Assembly (NCBI RefSeq): GCF_035944355.1
Contig: NZ_DASZBH010000004.1
Coordinates: forward strand, 186,001 to 250,000
Source of the DNA: Frateuria_A sp035944355
GTDB lineage: Bacteria; Pseudomonadota; Gammaproteobacteria; Xanthomonadales; Rhodanobacteraceae
Length of the DNA: 64,000 nucleotides
Direction: 5' to 3'
A program made the translations under genes and the position numbers. The notes below the pieces were generated by a model. It was not told the origin of the DNA, did no database searches, and was given only the letters and a program-made list of their open reading frames with translations. The first letter of the stretch is position 1, and every line of letters begins with the position of its first letter. Below, piece after piece: positions 55,347-64,000 of this stretch.

Positions 55347-57308
55347 TTACTTCACCCGCAGCACGTCATTGGACCGGTCCGCGTCGGGCAGCGCATGCGA
55401 AGGATCCAGCTGCGCCGACACCACCTTGCGCGTGCCGGCCACCCGTACCACGTACTCGCGGTGCTGCTGCCAGGTCTCCACCGGCACGCGCACGTCCTGG
55501 TGGCTGCCGTCGTCGTAGGTCAGCCGCAGCGTGTTGGGCAGCACCAGCGGGTCGAGGTTGGCCACCGTCACCGCGGCGCCGTGCGACCAGTCGCCGTCGA
55601 TCGGCTCGACCTTGCGCACTGCCATGTCGAAGGGCCAGTTGTGCTGGTACCAGCCGCGCCAGAACCAGCCCAGGTCCTCGCCGCCCTCGCTCTCCATGAA
55701 GCGGAAGAAATCCGACGGCGAGGGATGGTGGTAGGCCCAGGTGGCGATGTACTTGCGGAAGGCGTCGTCGAAGCGCTCCGGCCCCAGGATCTGCTCGCGC
55801 AGCAGCACCAGGCCGAAGGCGCCCTTGAAGTAGCTGATCGGATGGCGGTACTTCTCGCTCGTCTCGTCGGCGCCGTTGAGCAGGGCTGGCGCGTCCGCGT
55901 CGGCGAGCACCTGGGCGATCTCGTCGGCTGGGTTGCCGCCCTTGGGGGCGTATTCGCTGTCGCGTTTGGGCGCGTACACGCCGTGGCCGAAGGCGTCCGC
56001 CTCGCCGATGTCGATGAAGGTGTTGAAGCCTTCGTCCATCCAGGCGTGGCGGCGTTCGTTGGAACCCACGATCATCGGGAACCAGCTGTGCCCGATTTCG
56101 TGCGCGATCACCATGTGCAGGCTCTTGCCGCGGGCACGTTTGGCATCGAAGGTGATGCCCGGGTACTCCATGCCGCCGGCGGTGCCGGCCTCGTTGATCG
56201 CCACCGGCCAGGGATACGGGAACCACTCCTTCGAGAAGTACTCGGTGGAGGCCTTGAGGTACTCGGTGGCGCGGCCCCAGGCGGCGTCGCCCGCGCTTTC
56301 CACCGGGTAGACCGACATCGCCAGCGCGGTCTTGCCCTGCGGCAGGTTGATGCGGGCGGCGTCCCACACGAACGCCTTCGAGGCGCCGAAGGCGACGTCG
56401 CGGGTGTCGTGCATGCGGAAGTGCCAGGTCAGCGTGCCGCCTTGCCTGGGCCGGCTGGCCGGGTCGGTGACTTCGGCCGGCGTGCGGATCATCACCGTCT
56501 TGTCGCTGTGGCGGGCCTCGTCCAGGCGCTTGAGCTGCGTGGCGGTGAGCACGTCCTTGGGGTTCACCAGCTCGCCGGAGCCGGCCACGATCATGTCCGA
56601 GGGCACGGTGACCTTGTAGTCGAAGTCGCCGTACTCGAGGTAGAATTCGCTGTTCAAGTAAGGGGCGGTGTCCCAGCCGCGCAGGTCGTCGTAGACGCAC
56701 AGGCGCGGGTACCACTGGGCCATCTCGAAGATGTCGCCGTTCTTGCTGGCGTTGACGTCCATGCGTCCGCCGAACTCGCCCGGCACGGTGAAGCTCCAGG
56801 CGATGCGCACGCGCACGCTGCCGCCGTTGCCCTTGACCGCCTCGGGCAGGCGGACCTGCATGCGCGTATCGGAGACCAGCCACTTGACCGGCTGGCGATG
56901 ACCCTGGGCGTCCTCCACCTCGACCGAGGCGATGCGATAGCCGCTGGTGAACTCGGTGGGGAACTGGCTGGTGAAGGCGCCGCGCGCGTCGGGCCTGTAG
57001 CGGTTCTGGTCCAGCTGCAGCCACAACACGTCCAGCGCGCCGGGGCTGTGGTTGGTGTAGGTGATGGTCTCGCGGCCGGTCAGCAGGCGGCTGGCTGGAT
57101 CGAGCGTGGCCTCGATCGCGTAATCGGCGCGGTTCTGCCAGAACAGCGGGCCGGGCCGGCCGTCGGCCGAGCGGTAGGCGTTGACCGGGTCGGGGTAGGT
57201 GAACGGAGCGAAGGTCTTGAGCGGGTCGAAGCGCGGCGCGTCGGCGGCGGCCGCGATTCCGGCGGCCAGCGCCAGCGCGCCGGCGATGGAAAGAGCGAGA
57301 GCTTTCAT
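55347..57308 (-). CDS. M1 family zinc aminopeptidase-like protein, exported
   Basis: 653 residues with signal peptide ending near GIAAAADA. The gluzincin core has VIAHEIGHSWFPMIVG with the third zinc ligand Glu in WMDEGFNTFIDIGEAD, and the exopeptidase-type GGMEYPGI motif just before it. Flanking regions are the M1 N-terminal beta-domain and a C-terminal beta-domain. It begins 14 bases after the mannose-isomerase stop, so it is probably the last gene of the lacI-MFS-fructokinase-AGE operon. In that setting it could trim glycopeptides, an inference. Confidence 0.9.
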   Translation of the reverse strand: MKALALSIAGALALAAGIAAAADAPRFDPLKTFAPFTYPDPVNAYRSADGRPGPLFWQNRADYAIEATLDPASRLLTGRETITYTNHSPGALDVLWLQLDQNRYRPDARGAFTSQFPTEFTSGYRIASVEVEDAQGHRQPVKWLVSDTRMQVRLPEAVKGNGGSVRVRIAWSFTVPGEFGGRMDVNASKNGDIFEMAQWYPRLCVYDDLRGWDTAPYLNSEFYLEYGDFDYKVTVPSDMIVAGSGELVNPKDVLTATQLKRLDEARHSDKTVMIRTPAEVTDPASRPRQGGTLTWHFRMHDTRDVAFGASKAFVWDAARINLPQGKTALAMSVYPVESAGDAAWGRATEYLKASTEYFSKEWFPYPWPVAINEAGTAGGMEYPGITFDAKRARGKSLHMVIAHEIGHSWFPMIVGSNERRHAWMDEGFNTFIDIGEADAFGHGVYAPKRDSEYAPKGGNPADEIAQVLADADAPALLNGADETSEKYRHPISYFKGAFGLVLLREQILGPERFDDAFRKYIATWAYHHPSPSDFFRFMESEGGEDLGWFWRGWYQHNWPFDMAVRKVEPIDGDWSHGAAVTVANLDPLVLPNTLRLTYDDGSHQDVRVPVETWQQHREYVVRVAGTRKVVSAQLDPSHALPDADRSNDVLRVK

Positions 57309-57322
57309 GCAATCCCCTGTGG

Positions 57323-58534
57323 CTACGGTTGGCCGCCGGCGCGGATCAGCGCGAGCACTTCGTGGCAGGCGCCCATGGTGTGGTAGTCGACCTTGCCCGC
57401 GGGACTCTTCTCGTCGTCGTACTTGCGGTTGTCGTGGGTGAGGATGCGATACCACGCGCCGTACTTGTGGTCGACGAAATGCTGCCACGCGTAGGTCCAC
57501 AGCTTCACGTACCACTCGTCATAGGCGGCCAGGCCGGTACGCGCATGCAGCAGCGCGGCGGCGGCCAGCGACTCGGCCTGCACCCAGAAGTACTTGTCGC
57601 CGTCGCAGACCGTGCCGTTGGGGGCGAAGCCGTAGCTGATGCCGCCGTTTTTGTCGTCCCAGGCGCGCATCAGCGCGGTGTCGAACAGGTGGCGGGCGGT
57701 CGGCAGCAGCCAGCGCTCCTCGCGGCCGCGCTCGGCCAGCAGCGATTCGAGGATCACCAGCAGCTTTGCCCATTCGGTCTGGTGACCGGGCTGGAAGCCC
57801 CACGGGCGGAACAGGTGGCGCGGGTTGTCGCGGTGGTAGTTCCAGTCGACGTTCCAGTCCGCGTCGTAGTGCTCCCACACCAGGCCGTTGGCCTTGGCGG
57901 CCTGGCGGCGCGTCATGTTATCGGCCAGCAGCAGGGCGCGGTCCAGGTAGCGCACGTCGTCGCTGGCCTGGTAGGCGGCCAGCATCGCCTCGCACATGTG
58001 CATGTTGGCGTTCTGGCCGCGGTAGGGCGAGAAGTTCCAGTGCTCGTCCGCCTCGTCCTTGTACAGGCCGGCCTCGGCGTCCCAGTAGCGCTTCTCCAGC
58101 AGGTCCCAGGTCTCGTCCATCCACGGAGCGGCCTCGACGATGCCCGCGCGCCGCGCGCTGGCGCAGGCGAGCAGCACGAAGGCCACCCCGTAGGCGTGGT
58201 TGGTGCGGTCCTCAGGGCGGCCATCGGCGATCGTCCAGGCGTAGCCGCCGGTGGCCGGGTTGCGGTGCACCTCGTGCACGTAGTGCAGGCCGTGGCGGGC
58301 GGCCTCGAGGTAGTCCGGATCCTCGAACTCCATCGCCGCCAGCGCGTAGTTGAAGACGAAGCGCGTGCTGCTGACCAGGTGGCGGTGGCTGCGGTCGTAG
58401 ATCGTGCCGTCGTCCTTGAAGTACTGGAAGAAGCCGCCGGCCGGGTCGATCGCGCGCGGGTGGTAGAACGCCATGGTCCGGGCGATGTGCTCGCGCAGGA
58501 AATGCTCGCTGCGGAAGTCGGGCAGGGTGGTCAT
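57323..58534 (-). CDS. AGE-family sugar isomerase, probable D-mannose isomerase
   Basis: 403 residues, an alpha6/alpha6 barrel of the N-acylglucosamine 2-epimerase family. Conserved His/Arg sites are in STRFVFNYALAAME, RTNHAYGVAFVLL, NANMHMCEAMLAAY, FQPGHQTEWAKLL and KVDYHTMGACHEVL. The FRPWGFQPGHQTEWAKL and DKYFWVQAES blocks fit the mannose isomerase branch better than the GlcNAc 2-epimerase branch. Mannose to fructose followed by the adjacent fructokinase gives fructose-6-phosphate. Its start overlaps the fructokinase stop as ATGA. Confidence 0.87.
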   Translation of the reverse strand: MTTLPDFRSEHFLREHIARTMAFYHPRAIDPAGGFFQYFKDDGTIYDRSHRHLVSSTRFVFNYALAAMEFEDPDYLEAARHGLHYVHEVHRNPATGGYAWTIADGRPEDRTNHAYGVAFVLLACASARRAGIVEAAPWMDETWDLLEKRYWDAEAGLYKDEADEHWNFSPYRGQNANMHMCEAMLAAYQASDDVRYLDRALLLADNMTRRQAAKANGLVWEHYDADWNVDWNYHRDNPRHLFRPWGFQPGHQTEWAKLLVILESLLAERGREERWLLPTARHLFDTALMRAWDDKNGGISYGFAPNGTVCDGDKYFWVQAESLAAAALLHARTGLAAYDEWYVKLWTYAWQHFVDHKYGAWYRILTHDNRKYDDEKSPAGKVDYHTMGACHEVLALIRAGGQP

Positions 58535-59496
58535 CGGTTCGATTCCAGGAAGGCGTGGACTTCCGCCGCGCTCGGCATCGCGGTGAACGAGCCCTGGCGG
58601 GTGACGGTGAGCGCGCCGCAAGCCGCGGCGAAGGCGAGCATGTCGCGCAGCGCCGCGTCATCGCGCAGGAGTGCGTCGAAGCCGCCCGTTTCCAGTGCGG
58701 CGAGCCGGCACAGCAGGCCGCCGACGAAGGCGTCGCCCGCGGCGGTGGTGTCGACTGCGGCGACCTGGGGGCAGGGCAGTTCGCCGCTCGCGTCGCGGCG
58801 GAACCAGCGCAGCGGCCGCGGGCCGTCGGTGACCACCAGCAGGCGCGTGCGGCCCTGCCACAGGCGGCCGGGCAAGGCATCGTGCTCGGCCAGCCAGGCG
58901 AATTCCTCGGCGCACAGCTTCACCACGTCGGCCAGGTGCAACGCCGGCCACACCGACGGGCGCGGGTTCGATTCGCGTGGCCACAGCGCCGGGCGCAGGT
59001 TGAGGTCGAAGCTCACCAGCGCGCCGGCGGCCTGTGCGCGGCGCATGCCTTCGCGGGTGGTTTCGGCCAGCTCCGGATCGGTCATGCTGTTGGAGCAGAC
59101 GTGGAACACCGCGGCGTCGTCGAACGCGCCGGCGCGGAAATGCTCCGGCCGGAACAGCAGGTCGGCCGAAGGCGGGCGGTAGAAATTGAAGCTGCGCTCG
59201 CCGCGGGCGTCGAGGCTGACGAAGGCCAGCGCCGTGTTGGCCTCGGCCGTGCGCGCCACGTCCTGCACGCCGACGCCGGCGCGGCGCAGGCTGTCGAGCA
59301 GGAAATCGCCGAAGGGATCGGTCGAGAGCATGCCGGCGAAGCGCGCGCGGCCGCCCAGCCGCGCCACCGCCACCGCCACGTTGGCCGGCGCGCCGCCGGC
59401 GAAGGGCACGAAGGCGCGCGGGAAGCCGCCGTCGCCGCTGCCTTCGGCGTGGAAATCGATCAGCGCCTCGCCGAAACAGAGGATGTCCTGCGCCAT
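58531..59496 (-). CDS. Fructokinase, PfkB family
   Basis: 321 residues from the ATG at 59496. Both PfkB signatures are present: FAGGAPANVAVAVARLGG near 33-50 and DTTAAGDAFVGGLLCRL near 247-263 with the catalytic Asp. FGEALIDFHAEG at the start is typical of fructokinases. It phosphorylates fructose made by the adjacent mannose isomerase. Ten bases after the MFS transporter stop; ATGA overlap with the next gene. Confidence 0.9.
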   Translation of the reverse strand: MAQDILCFGEALIDFHAEGSGDGGFPRAFVPFAGGAPANVAVAVARLGGRARFAGMLSTDPFGDFLLDSLRRAGVGVQDVARTAEANTALAFVSLDARGERSFNFYRPPSADLLFRPEHFRAGAFDDAAVFHVCSNSMTDPELAETTREGMRRAQAAGALVSFDLNLRPALWPRESNPRPSVWPALHLADVVKLCAEEFAWLAEHDALPGRLWQGRTRLLVVTDGPRPLRWFRRDASGELPCPQVAAVDTTAAGDAFVGGLLCRLAALETGGFDALLRDDAALRDMLAFAAACGALTVTRQGSFTAMPSAAEVHAFLESNR

Positions 59497-59506
59497 GCCC
59501 CGGCCC

Positions 59507-60829
59507 TCAGCGCGCAAGCGTCGGCGCGTCGACGACGCGCGAACCGCGCAGGCCGTAGAACACGATGTAGGCGTAGCAAAGCGCCGGCAGCACGAAGGCC
59601 ATCTGCACGCCGATGCGGTCGGCCAGCGCGCCCTGCGCGAAGGGCACGACGGCGCCGCCGACGATGGCCATGATCAGCAGGCTGGACGCCTTCTCCGTCA
59701 ACGGCCCGAGCCGCTCGATGCCCAGCGTGAAGATGGTCGGGAACATGATCGAGTTGAACAGGCCGATCGCCACGATGCTCCAGCCGGCGGTCATCCCTGC
59801 CGTGCTCATGGTGGTGGCCAGCAGCAGGATGTTGACGAGCGCGAACAGCGCCAGCAGTGCGCGCGGCGAGTAGCGCGTCATCAGCCAGGAGCCGGCGAAG
59901 CGGCCGATCATCGCGCCCAGCCAGTAATACGACACGTAGGTTGCGGCGCTCGTCTCGGGCATGTTGCCGATCCGCGGCAGGGTCAGGTAGCTCACCATGA
60001 AGCTGCCGATCGATACCTCCGCGCCCACGTAGCAGAAGATCGCGAGCACGCCGAACAGCACGTGCGGGACGCGCAGCGCATCGAGCAGGGTGTGGCGGCC
60101 GCGGTCGGCCTGCTCGGTGGCTTCCTCCAGCGCGGGCAGGCGGAACAGATACACCAGCACCGCCAGCGCGAACAGCGCGATGGCCAGGCCCAGGTAGGGG
60201 CCTTGCACGGTCTGCGCTTCCTGCGTGCGGTAGGCCAGCTGCGCCGCAGGCGACAGTTGCGCCACCTCCAGCGAGCTTTTCACCGCGACGCTCAGGATCA
60301 GGAGGCCGCCGAAGTGCGGCGCCAGGAAGGTGCCGAAGGAGTTGAGCGCCTGCGCCAGGGTGAGCCGGCTGGAGCTGGTGCGCTCGGGGCCGAGCAGCGC
60401 CACGTACGGATTGGCCGCGACCTGCAGCACGGTGATGCCGGTGGCCAGCACGAACAGCGCGCCCAGGAACGCGGGGTAGGAATGCAGCCCCGCCGCCGGC
60501 CAGAAGCCCATCGCGCCGACGCCGGCGATCGCCAGTCCCGCCACGATGCCGAGCTTGTAGCCCAGCCGCGCCACCGCCCAGCCGGCCGGCAGCGACATCA
60601 GGAAATACGCGCCGAAGAAGGTGAACTGCACCAGCATCGCCTGGGCGTAGTTCAGTTCGAACAGAGCCTTGAGGTGCGGGATCAGGATGTCGTTGAGGCA
60701 GGTGAGGAAGCCCCACATGAAGAAGATCGTGGTGACCACGCCCAGCGCCACCGGATTGTCGGTGTAGCGATCGCGCGGTCCCGCCGCGGAGGCGACGGGC
60801 GTTGGGGCAGGTGCGTTGGCGAAGGCCAT
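59507..60829 (-). CDS. Sugar MFS transporter, FucP/GluP type
   Basis: 440 residues with twelve hydrophobic helices. FFMWGFLTCLNDILIPHLK is the FucP-family helix 1 with the conserved Asn and Asp; YFLMSLPAGWAVARLGYK and VLQVAANPYVALLGP are also family marks. Such permeases take up fucose, GlcNAc, glucose/galactose or mannose by proton symport; the operon suggests mannose or mannobiose. It starts 13 bases after the lacI stop. Confidence 0.9.
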   Translation of the reverse strand: MAFANAPAPTPVASAAGPRDRYTDNPVALGVVTTIFFMWGFLTCLNDILIPHLKALFELNYAQAMLVQFTFFGAYFLMSLPAGWAVARLGYKLGIVAGLAIAGVGAMGFWPAAGLHSYPAFLGALFVLATGITVLQVAANPYVALLGPERTSSSRLTLAQALNSFGTFLAPHFGGLLILSVAVKSSLEVAQLSPAAQLAYRTQEAQTVQGPYLGLAIALFALAVLVYLFRLPALEEATEQADRGRHTLLDALRVPHVLFGVLAIFCYVGAEVSIGSFMVSYLTLPRIGNMPETSAATYVSYYWLGAMIGRFAGSWLMTRYSPRALLALFALVNILLLATTMSTAGMTAGWSIVAIGLFNSIMFPTIFTLGIERLGPLTEKASSLLIMAIVGGAVVPFAQGALADRIGVQMAFVLPALCYAYIVFYGLRGSRVVDAPTLAR

Positions 60830-60842
60830 GGAAGGCTCCTGG

Positions 60843-61889
60843 TCAGGCGGGCGGGCAACTGCTGGCGCGGATCACCAGCTGGACGGGGGCGACGATACGG
60901 CGCGCCTGCGCGGTCGGGTCGCGCAGCCGCTCCAGCAGCATCTGCGCCGCCTGGCGGCCGCGCGCGCGTGGCGCGGCGGCGAGCGTGGTCAGGGAAGGCG
61001 CGGCGAGCGCGGCTTCGGCGATGTCGTCGAAGCCGGTGAGCGCGAAGTCGCGGCCGGGCGCGAGGCCGCGCTGGGTCAGGCCGTGCATCAGGCCCAGCGC
61101 GACCGCGTCGTTGTAGCAGACCGCCGCGGTGGGCGCCGGATCGCCGGCGAACAGCGCCTCGGCGCAGCGTGCCGCATCGAGGCGGGTCGGCGCGCACTCG
61201 ACTTCCCAGTGCGGCGCCACCGGCAGACCGGCGGCCTGCATCGCCTCGCGGTAGCCGGCGCGGCGCTGGCGGCAGGAGCTGGAATCGCGGTGGCCGCCGA
61301 AGAAAGCGATGCGTCGGTGGCCCTGGGCGACCAGGTGCGCGGTGGCCTCGCGGGCGCCCTGCTGGTTGTCCAGCAGCAGCGTGTCCCAGTGCGCGTATTC
61401 CGGCTGCTCGCCGGCCAGTTCGCGGTTGAACAGCAGCAGCGGCGTGCGTGCGCCCACCGCAGCGAGCACGTGGCGGGCGTCGCTGCCTTCGGCGGGCGAC
61501 AGGATGATGCCGCCGGGGCCGTGCTCGATCATCGAGCCGAGCACGGCCTGCTCGCGCCGGGGCGACTCGCTGGAGGAGCCGAGCAGGGTGACCATGCCGG
61601 CCTCGCCCACGATCTCGTCCACGCCCGCGGCGAATTCGGCGAAGAAGGGATTGGCCAGTTCGTTGATCACCAGCGCGATCGAGGACGATGTGCGCCGACG
61701 CAGGTTGGCCGCGGCGCGGTTGTACACGTAGCCCTGCTTGCGCAGTTCGGCCTCGACGCGGGCGCGGGTGTCCTTGTTGACCAGCGGGCTCCCACGCAGC
61801 ACCAGCGACACGGTCGCGCGCGAGACGCCGCAACCGGCGGCGATGTCGCGTACCGTGACCTTGCGGCCGAGCGGGGGAGTGCTGTCCAT
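60843..61889 (-). CDS. LacI family transcriptional regulator
   Basis: 348 residues from the ATG at 61889. HTH at about 11-33 (VTVRDIAAGCGVSRATVSLV), hinge helix near 55-65, then a periplasmic-binding-like effector domain (VINELANPFFAEFAAGV, FFGGHRDSSSCRQRRAGY, TGFDDIAEAALAAPSLTTLA). A perfect 16-base palindrome lies 13 bases upstream of its start and an identical one before the divergent GH92, so I infer autoregulation and control of both units by this protein. Probably a repressor released by mannose or a mannoside. Confidence 0.92.
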   Translation of the reverse strand: MDSTPPLGRKVTVRDIAAGCGVSRATVSLVLRGSPLVNKDTRARVEAELRKQGYVYNRAAANLRRRTSSSIALVINELANPFFAEFAAGVDEIVGEAGMVTLLGSSSESPRREQAVLGSMIEHGPGGIILSPAEGSDARHVLAAVGARTPLLLFNRELAGEQPEYAHWDTLLLDNQQGAREATAHLVAQGHRRIAFFGGHRDSSSCRQRRAGYREAMQAAGLPVAPHWEVECAPTRLDAARCAEALFAGDPAPTAAVCYNDAVALGLMHGLTQRGLAPGRDFALTGFDDIAEAALAAPSLTTLAAAPRARGRQAAQMLLERLRDPTAQARRIVAPVQLVIRASSCPPA

Positions 61890-61901
61890 GGGGCGGCCTG
61901 G

Positions 61902-61917
61902 TTTGGAACGATCCAAA
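61902..61917. promoter_or_regulatory. LacI operator upstream of lacI
   Basis: TTTGGAACGATCCAAA, LacI-type dyad with central CG and one mismatched base pair, 13 bases before the lacI start. Identical copy at 62119. Confidence 0.72.
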
Positions 61918-62118
61918 TGTAGTCGATTGGCCGGTGGGTGCAAGCGTGAGTTTCGCGAAGGGTGGTGTGCGCGCCGGTCGCCTCCTTCCGTCTGTCGGCA
62001 CATCCCCACGTTCACGGAGGAAGGCGCCGTGCATGGAGGCCGGGTCTGACGCGTTGCTACGCCGGGCCATTCACGCACCGCAACATGCATACCCGCCCCG
62101 GCGCTGATAGCTTGCCCG

Positions 62119-62134
62119 TTTGGAACGATCCAAA
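62119..62134. promoter_or_regulatory. LacI operator upstream of GH92
   Basis: Second exact TTTGGAACGATCCAAA, 11 bases before the GH92 start and just before its GGAG. Together with 61902 it brackets the 256-base divergent region 61890-62145, where the promoters must lie; I see nothing else there. Confidence 0.72.
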
Positions 62135-62145
62135 CGGAGACCCCC

Positions 62146-64000
62146 ATGCGCCCGAGCCTGCCTCGCCTGGTCCTCGCCCTGGCCCTGCTGCCCGGCCTTG
62201 CTCTTGCAGCCAGCCATGCGGGCGACGTCGACCCGCGCATCGGCACCGGTGGCGACGGCCATACCTTTCCCGGCGCCACGGTTCCCTTCGGCATGATCCA
62301 GCTGTCGCCCGACACGGCGATGCCGGACTTCAAGCACGCCTACAAGTGGGCCGCCGGCTACCAGTACGGCGACACCACCATCATGGGTTTCTCCCACACC
62401 CACTTCTCCGGCTCTGGCCATTCGGACCTGGGCGACGTGCTGGTGATGCCGATCGCCGGCGAGGTGAAGCTGGAGCCGGGTGACCCGGCCAAGCCCGGCA
62501 GCGGCTACCGCTCGCGCTTCGAGCATGCCAGCGAGGTCGAGCAGGCCGGCTACTACGCGGTGACCCTGGCCGACTACGGCATCCGCGCCGAGCTCACCGC
62601 CGGCCGCCGCGTGGGCTGGCACCGCTACACCTTTCCCAAGGGCAAGAGCGCCCACCTGCTGCTGGACCTGCGTCCGAGCATCTACGACTACCCCGGCAAG
62701 GTGCTGTGGTCGAAGCTCGAGGTGGCGGCCGACGGCACCGTCAGCGGCTGCCGTACCACCCGCGGCTGGGCGCCGGGGCGGGAGCTGTGCTTCGCCATGC
62801 GCTTCAATCAGCCGATCGCCTCGCGCACGCTGTACGACCGCGAGAGCGGCATCGTCTACAAAGGCTTCAAGGGACCGGGCAACCAGCCGGTGGACCACGA
62901 TGCGCAGAACGGCCGCGCGCTGGTCGGCGTATTCGACTTCGGGGTGCTGGCCAGGCCGCTGGAAGTGAAGGTGGCGATCTCGCCGGTGAGCGCGGCCAAT
63001 GCGGTCGCCAACCTCGACGCCGACGGCAAGGGCTGGGACTTCGACGCCCGTCGCGCCGAGGCCAGGGCCGCCTGGGACAAGGCGCTGGCGGTGATCGACG
63101 TGGACGCACCCGGCACCCTGCGCACGCAGTTCTACACCGCGCTCTACCACGCCATGCTCTCGCCGACCCTGAGCATGGACGCCAACGGCCAATACCGCGG
63201 CCCCGACCATGCCGTGCACCAGGCGCAGGGCTTCGAGTTCTATTCGACCTGGTCGCTGTGGGACGTCTACCGCGCCCAGCAGCCGCTGATGGTGCTGCTG
63301 CGGCCGGACCTCTCCACCGATTTCGTGCGTTCGCTCGTCGCCGCGCGCGAGGCCAGCCCCTTCGGCATCCTGCCGGTGTGGGCGTACCAGGGCCTGGAGA
63401 CCTGGTGCATGATCGGCTACCACGCCGTGCCGGTGATCGCCGACGCCTACGTCAAGGGCGTGCGCGGCTTCGACGCCGGCAAGGCGCTGGACGCCATGGT
63501 CGCCAGCGCCACCTATGGCCCCTACGGCGACCTGGCCGACTACATGAAGCTGGGCTACGTGCCGATCGACAAGGAGCCCGAGGGCGCCTCCAAGACGCTC
63601 GAATACGCCTACGACGACTGGTCGCTGGCGCAGATGGCCAAGGCGATGGGCCGCAAGGACCTTGCCGCCGCCTTCGAGAAGCGTGCCGGCAACTGGAAAC
63701 ACGCCTGGGACGCCAAGACCGGCTTCATGCGCGCGCGCAAGAGCGACGGCGCCTTCCGCGAGCCCTTCGACCCTGCGGCGGCCGGCTACGGCACCGACTA
63801 CACCGAAGGCAACGCCTACCAGTATTCCTGGTACGTGCCGCAGGACGTGCCCGGCCTGATCGCGGCCGCGGGCGGCGATGCCACCTTCGTCCGGCGCCTG
63901 GACGAGGTCTTCGACGCAAAGGTCGACCCGGCGCGTTTCAAGAACGTGGAGGACATCACCGGCCTGATCGGCTGGTACGCCCACGGCAACGAACCCAGCC
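62146..64000 (+). CDS. Exo-alpha-mannosidase, GH92 (3' end outside window)
   Basis: 618 codons seen, no stop before the window ends. Sec signal MRPSLPRLVLALALLPGLA with cleavage near ALAAS. GH92 marks: VDPRIGTGGDGHTFPGATVP, MGFSHTHFSGSGHSDLGDV, STWSLWDVYRAQQPL, GLETWCMIGYHAVPV, TLEYAYDDWSLAQ and the beginning of the HGNEPS motif at the edge. It is a different type from the Tat-exported GH92 at 32307, lacking the twin arginines. Start at 62146 has GGAG at 62136-62139. Divergent from lacI and sharing its operator, so it supplies mannose to the permease and isomerase. Confidence 0.94.
   Translation, partial: MRPSLPRLVLALALLPGLALAASHAGDVDPRIGTGGDGHTFPGATVPFGMIQLSPDTAMPDFKHAYKWAAGYQYGDTTIMGFSHTHFSGSGHSDLGDVLVMPIAGEVKLEPGDPAKPGSGYRSRFEHASEVEQAGYYAVTLADYGIRAELTAGRRVGWHRYTFPKGKSAHLLLDLRPSIYDYPGKVLWSKLEVAADGTVSGCRTTRGWAPGRELCFAMRFNQPIASRTLYDRESGIVYKGFKGPGNQPVDHDAQNGRALVGVFDFGVLARPLEVKVAISPVSAANAVANLDADGKGWDFDARRAEARAAWDKALAVIDVDAPGTLRTQFYTALYHAMLSPTLSMDANGQYRGPDHAVHQAQGFEFYSTWSLWDVYRAQQPLMVLLRPDLSTDFVRSLVAAREASPFGILPVWAYQGLETWCMIGYHAVPVIADAYVKGVRGFDAGKALDAMVASATYGPYGDLADYMKLGYVPIDKEPEGASKTLEYAYDDWSLAQMAKAMGRKDLAAAFEKRAGNWKHAWDAKTGFMRARKSDGAFREPFDPAAAGYGTDYTEGNAYQYSWYVPQDVPGLIAAAGGDATFVRRLDEVFDAKVDPARFKNVEDITGLIGWYAHGNEPS

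Noticed and set aside
62071..63984. 637-codon minus-strand frame opposite the second GH92
   Set aside because: Antisense shadow; would also begin inside the window-edge gene without a ribosome site.

Overview
The window reads as chromosome of a high-GC gammaproteobacterium of the Xanthomonadales, most likely Rhodanobacteraceae or Xanthomonadaceae (Dyella, Rhodanobacter or Luteibacter type). The grounds are the metX-metB-hom operon, several TonB-dependent receptors, glycoside hydrolase sets like those of Xanthomonas, a copL-copA-copB copper operon, and the dense, GC-rich, overlapping gene layout. The family assignment is an inference; there is no rRNA or marker gene that settles it. I saw no tRNA, rRNA, insertion sequence or CRISPR array.

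Layout. 1-5.1 kb: 3'-truncated hybrid-type sensor kinase, CPBP membrane protease, release factor 3 (prfC), small secreted protein. 5.2-10.7 kb: a TonB receptor, an M24 peptidase-like protein, a secreted duplicated-domain protein and a 2OG-Fe dioxygenase. 10.9-14.5 kb: methionine operon metX-metB-hom behind a strong promoter, a SAM-I riboswitch and three tandem MetJ-like boxes. 14.5-16.6 kb: small DUF protein and an APC amino-acid permease. 17.0-22.6 kb: TonB receptor plus GH20 beta-hexosaminidase, with a LacI-type operator in front and a structured attenuator-like spacer between them. 22.7-30.8 kb: ppk1, copL-copA-copB, a secreted alpha/beta hydrolase and an unknown secreted protein. 31.0-42.5 kb: a six-gene minus-strand operon cutC, GH2, GH3, GH125, GH92, GH29. 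42.7-48.2 kb: type III restriction-modification res/mod with a divergent HTH regulator. 48.3-55.1 kb: EamA exporter, sdaA, glutaredoxin-like protein, a yceI-cytochrome b561-yceI operon, and Ku with a stand-alone LigD polymerase domain. 55.3-64.0 kb: a mannose/mannoside locus (M1 peptidase, mannose isomerase-like AGE protein, fructokinase, sugar MFS transporter, LacI regulator, divergent GH92 cut by the window end).

How it works together. The GH20, GH29, GH92, GH125, GH3 and GH2 enzymes together are the activities needed to take apart a plant-type N-glycan (GlcNAc, fucose, alpha-mannose, xylose and beta-mannose linkages), as described for the nix cluster of Xanthomonas campestris. The GH operon and the separate TonB/GH20 locus 20 kb away carry the same 22-bp operator-like sequence (19/22 identical, same orientation to the gene), so I infer one regulon. 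The 57-64 kb locus could take the released mannose onward: import by MFS permease, isomerisation to fructose, phosphorylation to fructose-6-phosphate, under a LacI repressor whose perfect palindrome occurs in front of both divergent units.

Seven copies of a palindromic REP-like repeat lie only in intergenic gaps. The low-GC central part of mod is the clearest sign of horizontal exchange.
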